Below are positions 56,244-64,000 of a stretch of 64,000 bases of DNA, one piece after another. Positions within the stretch are counted from its first letter, which is position 1. Each line of letters starts with the position of its first letter. Both the position numbers and the translations under genes were made by a program. The stretch comes from Caldilineaceae bacterium (lineage in GTDB: Bacteria; Chloroflexota; Anaerolineae; Caldilineales; Caldilineaceae). The stretch covers positions 1 through 64,000 of the forward strand of contig JAPOVP010000028.1 in NCBI GenBank assembly GCA_026708085.1, written 5' to 3'. The notes beneath the pieces were generated by a model that ran no database searches, had not been told where the DNA came from, and worked only from the letters and a program-made list of their open reading frames with translations.

Positions 56244-56438
56244 TCAGGCTTCTTCTTCGTCCATATCTAAGACCTGCATTCGGCCCATATAGGTCCCGCA
56301 GTGCGGGCAGACCCTGTGCGGCAGTGTCTTTTCATTGCACTGTGCGCAGGTCACGAGTCTCGGAGCACCGAGCGCATGGTGCGCGCGCCGTCGGTTGCGC
56401 CGTCCCTTACTGATCTTTCTTTTCGGTAGCGGTCCCAT
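56244..56438 (-). CDS. rpmF: 50S ribosomal protein L32
   Basis: 64-residue basic ribosomal protein. Typical N-terminus (MGPLPKRKISKGRRNRRRAHHAL) and a zinc-ribbon of two Cys pairs (CAQC and CPHC at about 31-34 and 44-47). The acidic tail DMDEEEA is slightly unusual. It follows the YceD gene by 16 bases and precedes fabD by five. Confidence 0.95.
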   Translation of the reverse strand: MGPLPKRKISKGRRNRRRAHHALGAPRLVTCAQCNEKTLPHRVCPHCGTYMGRMQVLDMDEEEA

Positions 56439-56454
56439 TCTCAGTTCTCCTCAT

Positions 56455-57057
56455 CTATTCACCGCGAGGTTCATTTTGCAACGCCAACAGGGCCTCCCAT
56501 CGCGGGTCGATCCCTTCAGCTCCGGAAGAAGTCTGCTTGCCGGACGGTTCGTCAAGGGCAGACTCAGATAGCAATTCCAGGTATTTCGGACAAGCTTCCG
56601 GAGCGGCGGCGCCGTTTTCCGGGTCAATGTATTCGCAGGCAGCCACGATCGGAATGGCAAGCCAGATGTTTTGCCGCACAACTTCCGAGATGTTGAGTAT
56701 GTGCTGCGCATCGATGAGCAGAGCCTCGTCAGTCAAGTCCTCCGCCTGCCCTTCAAACTCCTCAGGCGATAGAAAACGCCCTGTCTGTATGTCGGTCAGC
56801 GGGCGAAAGCTCTCCGAGAACTCAACAGACACCGGAATCGAAACCGGTTCAAGACAGCGCCCGCACTCCAATGACAGCGCAACGCGAAAGGCGCCCGTCG
56901 CCAGAACGCCGCTGTGGATGCGCAGCAACTCCAGGTCGCCCTTCAGTTTGCTCAGTGGTGTCAGGCCGCCGTCGAGGTTCGTGATGTCATCGTCGAGATC
57001 ATACTCCCTTCGCGCGCCGGTCGCCTCCTTCATCAGTTGTGCAACATTGAACTCCAT
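56455..57057 (-). CDS. YceD/DUF177 family protein
   Basis: 200-residue protein of the DUF177 (YceD) family, usually encoded directly before rpmF and linked to 23S rRNA or ribosome metabolism. Diagnostic is the Cys-containing core LECGRCLEPVSIPVSVEF (about 63-80), followed by the acidic linker and the C-terminal zinc-like PEACPKYLELL. It is the first gene of the minus-strand run YceD-rpmF-fabD-fabG-nusB-tatB-tatC. A promoter candidate lies about 155 bases upstream (57212-57241). The exact molecular role of YceD is not settled. Confidence 0.92.
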   Translation of the reverse strand: MEFNVAQLMKEATGARREYDLDDDITNLDGGLTPLSKLKGDLELLRIHSGVLATGAFRVALSLECGRCLEPVSIPVSVEFSESFRPLTDIQTGRFLSPEEFEGQAEDLTDEALLIDAQHILNISEVVRQNIWLAIPIVAACEYIDPENGAAAPEACPKYLELLSESALDEPSGKQTSSGAEGIDPRWEALLALQNEPRGE

Positions 57058-57211
57058 CTCTCGGTCCTCCTGCCCGTCTCCTGCAAGACTGCCTGGGCCG
57101 CACCGACCTGCTCTCGGTACTCTGCCTGTACTCTGGTACCCAGTGCGATATGTCTTCCAGCAGCCGACCGGGCGGCAATCTCCGCACAGCGTGGCGACCG
57201 CACAAACAGCG

Positions 57212-57241
57212 ATTATAAAAGGATGTCGAACGATCCTCCAA
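57212..57241 (-). promoter_or_regulatory. Candidate sigma70 promoter for the yceD-rpmF-fab run
   Basis: On the minus strand a perfect TATAAT (57217-57212) lies 18 bases downstream of TTGGAG (57241-57236), a weak -35. It points to the YceD start at 57057, leaving a leader of about 150 bases. Confidence 0.4.
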
Positions 57242-57379
57242 AAGTCAGCCAGTGCAGTAGATGAGCGGGATAGAGCGGCAGCGCTATACCGGCTTCAGTT
57301 CGAAATCGTTTTCGATCGCAGGGCTTTCATTTTGGACTGAACGGAATGTGGATGGTATAAACACAAGGTCATGCCAAAG

Positions 57380-57423
57380 GTTTTGTCAATTTTCGCAATA
57401 TAAACTGTGTAAATTGACAAAAC
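57380..57423 (+). promoter_or_regulatory. Perfect 13-bp inverted repeat, candidate SufR operator with overlapping promoter
   Basis: GTTTTGTCAATTT (57380-57392) and AAATTGACAAAAC (57411-57423) are exact reverse complements around an 18-base spacer. The right arm contains TTGACA (57414-57419), and 17 bases later is CATGAT (57437-57442), four of six to TATAAT. Arm-to-arm centre spacing is about three helical turns, so two dimer-binding half-sites would lie on one face. It is 100 bases upstream of sufR. A SufR-like repressor binding here would block the -35. The AT-rich sequence stands out sharply from the GC-rich surroundings. Confidence 0.75.
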
Positions 57424-57522
57424 ATCTCTCATGTGCCATGATTGGGTAAATCCGTTGATATAGGCCTGACCAGGATGTGTGCGCTGCACCGCATCCGGCC
57501 CTGAGCAGCAGGAATAATTCCA

Positions 57523-58182
57523 ATGTCAATCGGCCCAGACCAGAACTCACCCGCTTGGCAGATCCTTGAGTATCTGCAACGCAATCCGTCTGCCACGATC
57601 AAAGACTTTGAAATCCTCTTGGGCGTCACAACAACTGCCGTTCGTCAGCATCTGAACGCCCTGCAGGCCAGTGGATATCTGGACAGACGTGAGGAGCGCT
57701 CCGGAGTGGGGCGTCCGCATTACATCTACGTGGCTACCGACGCAGCCCGGGAACTGTTCGCATGCCGCTGTGATGTGCTCGCTCTGACGATGCTCCAGGA
57801 AATGTACGGGATGGTCGGCGCCGAGCAGATGGGGACCCTCCTGAATCGCGTTGGCGTCAGACTCGCCGAACGGTATGCAGAAAGCATCAGTGCGGCCGAA
57901 CTGCAGCATCGCGTAGAGGAATTGGCCGGGGCACTGGGTCGGCAGGGCGTACTCACCGACGTATCCGCAGCCGAAAGCAATACCATAGCTCTAAGAATGT
58001 ATAACTGCCCCTACCACGACCTTGCAATTGCACATCGCGAGATCTGCGAAATGGATCAGCTGATGATGCAGCAGGCACTGGGCGCAGATGTCACTCTGGA
58101 TGACTGCATAATGGACGGACACGGCAGCTGCTCCTTTGTAATTACCCAGAGCGGCACCGCCGAACTTGAACTCGAGTCCTGA
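57523..58182 (+). CDS. sufR: SufR-type Fe-S transcriptional regulator
   Basis: 219-residue DNA-binding regulator. An N-terminal winged helix (about 8-60, LEYLQRNPSATIKDFEILLG and TTTAVRQHLNALQASGYLD) is followed by a helical body. The C-terminal cysteines Cys162 (NCPYH), Cys175 (EICEMD) and Cys203 (GSCSF) have the spacing of Cys164/Cys177/Cys205 of cyanobacterial SufR, which bind a [4Fe-4S] cluster; Cys195 is a fourth. SufR represses the suf operon when its cluster is intact and releases it on oxidation or iron loss. It is the first gene of the cluster, directly upstream of sufC, with a palindrome ahead of it. Confidence 0.93.
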   Translation: MSIGPDQNSPAWQILEYLQRNPSATIKDFEILLGVTTTAVRQHLNALQASGYLDRREERSGVGRPHYIYVATDAARELFACRCDVLALTMLQEMYGMVGAEQMGTLLNRVGVRLAERYAESISAAELQHRVEELAGALGRQGVLTDVSAAESNTIALRMYNCPYHDLAIAHREICEMDQLMMQQALGADVTLDDCIMDGHGSCSFVITQSGTAELELES

Positions 58183-58221
58183 CCTGGTCATTCGCCTTGA
58201 AGGTTTCGTAACGTGTTGATC

Positions 58222-58239
58222 ACGGCTGGAAACAGCCGT
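58222..58239 (+). promoter_or_regulatory. Small GAAA-tetraloop hairpin before sufC
   Basis: ACGGCTG-GAAA-CAGCCGT is a perfect 7-bp stem closed by a GNRA tetraloop, 24 bases ahead of the sufC ATG and just before its TTGAGGAG ribosome site. It could stabilise the processed mRNA or affect sufC translation. No T-run follows. Confidence 0.45.
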
Positions 58240-58262
58240 CACATTGAGGAGTCACGAAAGTC

Positions 58263-59072
58263 ATGAGTACACTAGCAATTCAAGACCTGCACGTCTCTGT
58301 CGGTGATACAGAAATACTCAAAGGTGTGGACATCACCCTGCACACTGGCGAAATCCATGCAATGATGGGACCGAACGGTTCTGGGAAATCGACACTTTCC
58401 TACGTGATTGCAGGCCATCCCCATTACGAAGTCACGCAGGGCGATATACTAGTAGACGGCGAAAGCATCCTCGATATGGATGCCGATGAACGCGCCAGGT
58501 CGGGAATCTTCCTCGCCTTCCAATACCCCGTCTCCATTCCCGGCGTCAGCGTCGCCAACTTCCTGCGTACCGCCGTTTCCAACGTGCGCGGCTATACCAG
58601 CAGGGAGGCGGATAGTAACGCCAACGGTGTCATCGGCAGCAACCTCATGCCCATGCGCGAGTTCCGCCGCGAACTGAATACCAAGATGAAAGAGTACAAC
58701 GTCGATTCCAGCTTTGCCCGCCGCTACCTCAATGATGGATTCTCCGGCGGCGAGAAAAAGCGCACCGAGGTACTGCAGATGGCTATGCTGGAGCCGAAAT
58801 TCGCCATCCTCGACGAATCTGACTCCGGCCTGGACATCGACGCCCTGCAGGTCGTCTCGGACGGCATCAATAAGCTGGCCACGGAGGACCGCGGGTTCCT
58901 GCTCATCACCCACTATCAGCGCATACTCAACTTCGTAAAGCCCGATTTTGTCAGTATCTTCTTCGGCGGGCGAATCGTTACCACCGGAGGACCCGAACTG
59001 GCCGTGGAATTGGAAGACAAGGGCTACAAGTGGGTTGAAGATGAGTTTGTGGCTGGGGCCGTGGCCGCCTGA
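58263..59072 (+). CDS. sufC: Fe-S assembly ATPase SufC
   Basis: 269-residue ABC-type ATPase that powers the SufBCD scaffold. Walker A is GPNGSGKST (36-44), the Q-loop is in [12 protein letters not shown], the signature FSGGEKKR precedes Walker [16 protein letters not shown] [12 protein letters not shown], and the H-loop is LLITHYQR. Length is normal; an insertion-free SufC. GAGGAG precedes the ATG at 58263. It lies 80 bases after sufR and 138 before sufB; I see nothing coding in the second gap. Confidence 0.97.
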   Translation: MSTLAIQDLHVSVGDTEILKGVDITLHTGEIHAMMGPNGSGKSTLSYVIAGHPHYEVTQGDILVDGESILDMDADERARSGIFLAFQYPVSIPGVSVANFLRTAVSNVRGYTSREADSNANGVIGSNLMPMREFRRELNTKMKEYNVDSSFARRYLNDGFSGGEKKRTEVLQMAMLEPKFAILDESDSGLDIDALQVVSDGINKLATEDRGFLLITHYQRILNFVKPDFVSIFFGGRIVTTGGPELAVELEDKGYKWVEDEFVAGAVAA

Positions 59073-59210
59073 AAGGCGAAAGAAGCGCAAAGGGTAGGCA
59101 AAACAGAGCCGGGGCTCCCTCGGCAGAGTAGTTTAACAGTGAAGTCAAGGACTCGAAGGCAAAGGGAAACACGCAACCCGTCCAGCCAGTCCTGCTAGAG
59201 GAGGATTAAC

Positions 59211-60626
59211 GTGGCATCAAATACCGATCTACAACATCTTGAAGGCGTCAAGGAAGAGTACAGGTACGGCTTTCGCGACGAAGAAAACGCCGTTTTCAAG
59301 TCCGAAAAAGGCCTGACGCACCAGATAGTTGACCAGATTTCCGACATCAAGAACGAGCCCGACTGGATGCGCCGGTTCCGGCACGACGCACTCGACATCT
59401 TCTTCTCCAAGACGATGCCAACTTGGGGTGCCGATCTGAGCGGCATCGACTTCGATGACATCTACTACTATCTGCGCCCCGCCGAAAAGCAGGGCAAGAG
59501 CTGGGACGACGTGCCCGAGGACATCAAACGTACCTTCGACCGCCTCGGCATCCCCGAAGCGGAACGCCGGTTCCTCGCAGGCGTCGGCGCTCAGTACGAG
59601 TCGGAAGTCGTCTACCACAGCCTGAAGGAAGAGTGGGAAAAACTCGGCGTCGTCTTCCTCGACATGGACTCCGGACTCCGCGACCACGAAGATATCGTCA
59701 AAGAATACTTTGCCACCGTCATCCCGGCCGCCGACAATAAGTTCGCTGCGCTGAACAGTGCAGTATGGAGCGGTGGCAGCTTCGTCTACGTCCCCGCAGG
59801 CGTACACGTCGACATCCCCTTGCAGGCCTACTTCCGTATCAACGCCGAGAACATGGGGCAGTTTGAACGCACCCTTATCGTTGTCGAAGAGGGAGCCAGC
59901 GTCCACTACGTGGAAGGCTGCACCGCGCCCATCTACTCAAGCGACAGCCTCCACAGCGCCGTCGTCGAAATCATCGTCAAAAAGGGCGGACGCTGCCGCT
60001 ACACAACCATCCAGAACTGGAGCACCGACGTCTACAACCTTGTCACCAAGCGCGCAATGGCCTACGAAGACGCCACCATGGAGTGGATCGACGGCAACCT
60101 CGGCAGCAAGGTCACAATGAAGTACCCCGCCGTTTACATGATGGGCCCCCAGGCCCACGGCGAAATCCTGTCCATCGCCTTCGCCGGCAACGGGCAGCAC
60201 CAGGACGCCGGCGGTAAAGTCGTCCATGCCGCCCCCAACACCAGCTCCAAAATCGTCTCAAAGTCGATCAGCAAGGATGGCGGCCGCGCCAGCTATCGCG
60301 GCCTCCTGAAAGTGGCCAAGGGCGCACAACACAGCCGCAGCAACGTCGTCTGCGATGCCCTCCTTCTGGATGCCGACAGCCGCTCTGACACCTACCCTTA
60401 CATCGAAATCGACGAGGACGATGTCAGCATCGGCCACGAAGCATCGGTCAGCAAGATCGGAGAAGAACAGCTCTTCTATCTGATGAGCCGCGGCATTGAC
60501 GAGGACGAGGCCGCCGCTATGATCGTTGGCGGCTTCATCGAGCCCCTCGTCAAAGAGCTGCCCATGGAGTACGCCGTTGAAATGAACCGCCTCATCCAAC
60601 TGCAGATGGAGGGCAGCATCGGATAG
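59211..60626 (+). CDS. sufB: Fe-S cluster scaffold SufB
   Basis: 471-residue beta-helix scaffold subunit where clusters are built in the SufBC2D complex. The assembly Cys is Cys381 ([10 protein letters not shown]) and the partner Glu410 (GHEASVSKI), the spacing of E. coli Cys405/Glu434. The N-terminus [15 protein letters not shown] and C-terminal [22 protein letters not shown] are typical. The start is a GTG at 59211 behind a strong GGAGGA ribosome site. Length is normal. All key residues are present, so I expect it to be active. Confidence 0.97.
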   Translation: MASNTDLQHLEGVKEEYRYGFRDEENAVFKSEKGLTHQIVDQISDIKNEPDWMRRFRHDALDIFFSKTMPTWGADLSGIDFDDIYYYLRPAEKQGKSWDDVPEDIKRTFDRLGIPEAERRFLAGVGAQYESEVVYHSLKEEWEKLGVVFLDMDSGLRDHEDIVKEYFATVIPAADNKFAALNSAVWSGGSFVYVPAGVHVDIPLQAYFRINAENMGQFERTLIVVEEGASVHYVEGCTAPIYSSDSLHSAVVEIIVKKGGRCRYTTIQNWSTDVYNLVTKRAMAYEDATMEWIDGNLGSKVTMKYPAVYMMGPQAHGEILSIAFAGNGQHQDAGGKVVHAAPNTSSKIVSKSISKDGGRASYRGLLKVAKGAQHSRSNVVCDALLLDADSRSDTYPYIEIDEDDVSIGHEASVSKIGEEQLFYLMSRGIDEDEAAAMIVGGFIEPLVKELPMEYAVEMNRLIQLQMEGSIG

Positions 60627-60747
60627 CTCGCCTGCCGCAAGCATCAGCCCCAACCACGGGCTATAGGCGACTCGAACCGCGCATTGCGCTCCGGGAAGCA
60701 GTCAAAGACGAACTGCCTCCCGTTTTCCCGTAACGAGGCAACTGAAC

Positions 60748-62085
60748 GTGACCGTACTAATAAAGGAACCACAGGAGATCGTCGACGCAACCGCCGGCTT
60801 CTCACAGGAAACCGTGCGCCAGGCGTCGGCTGCAAAAAACGAACCCAACTGGATGTTGGAATTCCGCTTGCGAGCCTGGCAGACCTTCGAAAGCCTGCCC
60901 TGGCCCAAGCCTACCGACGAAGCCTGGCGCCGGACGCGTCTGACCGGCTTCAAATTGGAGAACTTCACACCCTTCGCCGTCCCCGGTAGAACCGTTGGAC
61001 GCAATGAACTGGATCCAGAACTCCTCGACGCGCTGGACGAGATGGAATCTTCAGCCAGCCTGATCTATCGCGACGGCGGTCTCCTCTTCGACGAGGAAAG
61101 TGAAGACCTGGACGAACTTGGCGTCATCTTTACCGACCTGCACACCGCAGTTCACGAACACGCCGAACTTGTGCAACAGTACTTCATGACTGAAGCTGTG
61201 ACGCCCAATGCAAATAAATTTGCTGCCCTGCACGCGGCACTGTGGGATACCGGGTCCTTTATCTACGTTCCCCGCAACACAAAGGTCGAGCTCCCCCTTC
61301 AGGCGATCCTCTATCAGGGCGACCGCGTCGGCGGCTATCACCATACCCTTCTCGTAGCCGAAGAAGGAGCCGAATTAACCCTGGTCGATGATCTCATGGG
61401 CGCCGAAAACGCCTTGCAGGCCGCGGTTGTGGAGCTTATCCTAAAGGACAACGCCCAGGTCCGCTACATGAACCTGCAGGACTTCAAGCATACAGCTTGG
61501 AACTTCCTCACCGGGCGGGCCGTGCTGGGTAAAGACACCGATTTGCGCTGGATCCAGGTCAGTTGGGGTAGCCGCTTGACTAAGGCCTTCCTCGACCTGG
61601 ACCTGCAGGGCGAAGGCGGACACGGCGAGCTGCTGGGCCTCTACTTCCCAACCCGGCGCCAGCATATCGACCACCAGACCTTGCAGCTGCATCGTGTTGC
61701 CAACTGCTTTAGCGACCTGCTATTCAACGGCGCACTCAAACATCGTGCCCGCAGTGTATATATGGGTATAATCAAAGTGCTGCCCGGCGCACAGAAGACC
61801 GACGCCTTCCAGCGCAATGGAAACCTGATCCTGGATAACAGCGCCCGTGCCGACAGCATCCCGGGGCTCGAAATCGAGGCCGACGACGTTCGCTGTACCC
61901 ACGCCGCTACAGCTGCTCAGGTCGAGGACGAGTACGTCTTCTACCTCATGGCCCGCGGCCTCACTGGGCCGCAGGCAGAACGGATGATAGTGCAGGGCTT
62001 CTTGCAAGGCGTGCTTGATCGTGTCCCCGTAGAAGCCGTAATGCGCAAGTTGGAAAAAGTTATCAGCCGCAAAATAAGTAGGTAG
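60748..62085 (+). CDS. sufD: Fe-S cluster scaffold SufD
   Basis: 445-residue partner of SufB. The conserved His385 ([12 protein letters not shown]) corresponds to E. coli SufD His360. The SufB-type Cys is absent at the aligned position ([15 protein letters not shown]), as expected for SufD. N-terminal helical region (about 1-110) contains [22 protein letters not shown] and WRRTRLTGF. The start is GTG at 60748 with GAGG upstream. It is 120 bases after sufB, with only a short linker between. Confidence 0.95.
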   Translation: MTVLIKEPQEIVDATAGFSQETVRQASAAKNEPNWMLEFRLRAWQTFESLPWPKPTDEAWRRTRLTGFKLENFTPFAVPGRTVGRNELDPELLDALDEMESSASLIYRDGGLLFDEESEDLDELGVIFTDLHTAVHEHAELVQQYFMTEAVTPNANKFAALHAALWDTGSFIYVPRNTKVELPLQAILYQGDRVGGYHHTLLVAEEGAELTLVDDLMGAENALQAAVVELILKDNAQVRYMNLQDFKHTAWNFLTGRAVLGKDTDLRWIQVSWGSRLTKAFLDLDLQGEGGHGELLGLYFPTRRQHIDHQTLQLHRVANCFSDLLFNGALKHRARSVYMGIIKVLPGAQKTDAFQRNGNLILDNSARADSIPGLEIEADDVRCTHAATAAQVEDEYVFYLMARGLTGPQAERMIVQGFLQGVLDRVPVEAVMRKLEKVISRKISR

Positions 62086-62114
62086 TTTCATACATCCCTT
62101 TATGGAGGAGTGCA

Positions 62115-62966
<852 letters not shown>

Positions 62967-63020
62967 CAGCTAAGCCATTGCTTAGTGGTCCGCACTTACA
63001 TTTGAAGTTGCCTATGGTGG

Positions 63021-63053
63021 AAAGGCAAAGGGCCCTTGCCGCCCTTTGCCTTT
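63021..63053 (+). terminator. Strong hairpin between rhodanese and sufU (terminator- or attenuator-like)
   Basis: Perfect 13-bp stem AAAGGCAAAGGGC / GCCCTTTGCCTTT (63021-63033, 63041-63053) around the loop CCTTGCC. The T-run (TTT) is part of the stem and is followed by CGTATAG, so termination would be partial. sufU begins 25 bases later. Confidence 0.6.
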
Positions 63054-63077
63054 CGTATAGGTCAATTTCCTGGGCCC

Positions 63078-63455
63078 ATGGACCTCTTCCGCGAAGCGAT
63101 CATCGATCATTACAAGCACCCCCGGCACAAGGGCAGGCTGGAAAATGCCGACATCCACCGCCACGAGACAAATCCCTTCTGCGGCGACGAGGTAACCATC
63201 CACCTCAGGATTGCGGACGACGTCGTCGCCGATGCCTCTTTCGAGGGCCGGGGATGCGCCATCAGCCAGGCCAGCGCTTCAATGATCATGGAGGAAGTCA
63301 TCGGCATGCCGGTGGCTGAACTCAAAGAGTGGGGAAAAAACGACGTCCTCGACCTGCTAGGCATTGAAATCGGGCCAGTGCGCCTGAAATGCGCACTTCT
63401 GCCCCTGAAGGCGCTCAAAGCAGGCCTGTACGGACTGACCGAGTGGCCCGAATAG
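63078..63455 (+). CDS. sufU: SufU-type Fe-S assembly sulfur transferase
   Basis: 125-residue protein of the IscU/SufU family. The zinc/cluster ligands are Cys35 and Asp37 (NPFCGDEV), Cys60 (GRGCAISQAS) and Cys105 (RLKCALLPL). In Firmicutes-type systems SufU takes persulfide sulfur from SufS by zinc-ligand exchange and passes it to SufB. The ATG at 63078 begins the family N-terminus (MDLFREAIIDHYKHPRHKG); an in-frame extension upstream has no homology. Only weak ribosome-site complementarity precedes it. The neighbouring hairpin may tune its level. Confidence 0.94.
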   Translation: MDLFREAIIDHYKHPRHKGRLENADIHRHETNPFCGDEVTIHLRIADDVVADASFEGRGCAISQASASMIMEEVIGMPVAELKEWGKNDVLDLLGIEIGPVRLKCALLPLKALKAGLYGLTEWPE

Positions 63456-63475
63456 TTCACGCCCCGAGGTAATCA

Positions 63476-63799
63476 GTGCATATGGAAGACTTTGAAAGAG
63501 TTGCCGCGACCGAAGACCTCCCGCCAGGCGAAAGTCTCCTGGTCGAACTGGAAGGAATCCGCATCGCCGTCTTCAATCTGGACGGCGAATTCTACGCCAT
63601 CGAGGATGTCTGCACGCACGACGGTGGCCCGCTCGTCGAAGGCGAAATCCTGGATGGCGGCCAGGTAGAGTGCCCCAGGCACGGCGCACGCTTCGACATC
63701 CGCACCGGCGAGGCACTCAGCATGCCCGCATTCGAGCCTACCCCGTCCTACGAAGTTCAGGTTGAAGGTGGCGACATCTACGTGGAAAAGCCCTTCTGA
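63476..63799 (+). CDS. Rieske-type [2Fe-2S] ferredoxin (non-haem iron oxygenase ferredoxin subunit-like)
   Basis: 107-residue single-domain Rieske protein. Ligands Cys46-x-His48 (VCTHDGG) and Cys66-x2-His69 (ECPRHGARFD) bind a [2Fe-2S] cluster. The flanking DGEFYAIEDV and RTGEALSMPAF match dioxygenase-type ferredoxins. The start is GTG at 63476 with GAGG a few bases upstream; the ATG at 63482 is an alternative. It is 20 bases after sufU and 13 before the SufT-like gene. In suf operons such proteins are thought to supply electrons or act as an accessory; the role here is inferred. Confidence 0.92.
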   Translation: MHMEDFERVAATEDLPPGESLLVELEGIRIAVFNLDGEFYAIEDVCTHDGGPLVEGEILDGGQVECPRHGARFDIRTGEALSMPAFEPTPSYEVQVEGGDIYVEKPF

Positions 63800-63812
63800 G
63801 GAGAAATACCCA

Positions 63813-64000
63813 ATGAGCGATAACGCACTACCAACGCCCGATGAGGTACGAGCCGAGATCCGCACCCATGTGAAGGATCCGGAGCTGATGATGAATATCG
63901 TCGACCTTGGCCTGGTCTACGATATCGAAGTGACCGAAGAGAACAACATCGACGTGACCATGACGCTGACCAGCCCCGGTTGCCCAGTCGGTCCGCAAAT
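63813..64000 (+). CDS. SufT/MIP18 (DUF59) Fe-S assembly factor, cut by the window end
   Basis: The first 62 residues of a MIP18/DUF59-family protein. Diagnostic PELMMNIVDLGLVYDIEV and VTMTLTSPGCPVGPQI are present; the SPGCP Cys is the conserved one. Family members help deliver Fe-S clusters to target proteins. The frame is still open at 64000, so the end is a window cut, not a mutation. GAGGAG lies before the ATG at 63813. It continues the suf operon; genes beyond may include the missing cysteine desulfurase. Confidence 0.88.
   Translation, partial: MSDNALPTPDEVRAEIRTHVKDPELMMNIVDLGLVYDIEVTEENNIDVTMTLTSPGCPVGPQ

Overview
This 64 kb window is ordinary bacterial chromosome: GC-rich, densely coded, with about 50 protein genes on both strands. 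My best guess is a member of the Chloroflexota (Anaerolineae/Caldilineae-like). This is inferred from gene content and style, not from a marker tree. A YceD-L32-FabD-FabG block, a SufR/SufC/SufB/SufD cluster with a SufU-type scaffold, fused surface-polysaccharide genes and many sugar-acid enzymes all fit that group. SCO and CtaG-like genes point to aerobic respiration through a haem-copper oxidase. I see no rRNA, no convincing tRNA, no CRISPR array and no intact transposon.

Layout. 1-3.9 kb is a decaying accessory patch: a dispersed repeat, a possible gene remnant, a Yip1-type membrane protein, a broken amidohydrolase copy, a brnT/brnA toxin-antitoxin pair interrupted by in-frame stops, and an intact amidohydrolase. 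4-13 kb holds a nucleoside hydrolase, three MFS transporters, a zinc-ribbon P-loop protein and a large Asp-box (sortilin/sialidase-like) protein. 13.9-20.7 kb is a carbohydrate block: acetyl-esterase, mannonate dehydratase, MsrA, amidohydrolase, sulfatase and enolase-superfamily sugar-acid dehydratase. 22-31 kb is housekeeping: LeuS, thiamine-binding-like protein, HIT protein, O-methyltransferase, RadA, GlyA, SCO and ThpR. 31-40.6 kb has a divergent Amt homologue, MltG, two lipoproteins, a glycosyltransferase, pyrimidine-nucleoside phosphorylase and TrmFO. 40.8-50 kb carries a polyprenol-phosphate-sugar synthase, a giant YfhO-flippase fusion, an alkyltransferase-like protein, CtaG and a secreted metallopeptidase. 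50-57 kb is one long minus-strand run (YceD, L32, FabD, FabG, NusB, TatB, TatC, a small coiled-coil protein, then a nucleotidyltransferase and PAP2 phosphatase). 57.3-64 kb is the Fe-S assembly cluster sufR-C-B-D, a rhodanese, sufU, a Rieske protein and the start of a SufT-like gene cut by the window end.

Points most worth a second look: (i) the rhodanese lying between sufD and sufU, with no cysteine desulfurase gene in the visible part of the suf cluster; (ii) a perfect 13-bp inverted repeat overlapping a promoter ahead of sufR; (iii) an Amt-family protein with neither twin histidine; (iv) a YfhO-Wzx-like fusion of 1527 residues; (v) the doubly broken brnTA pair lying between a dead and a live copy of the same amidohydrolase; (vi) a dispersed two-hairpin repeat whose stem shows a compensatory base-pair change between copies.
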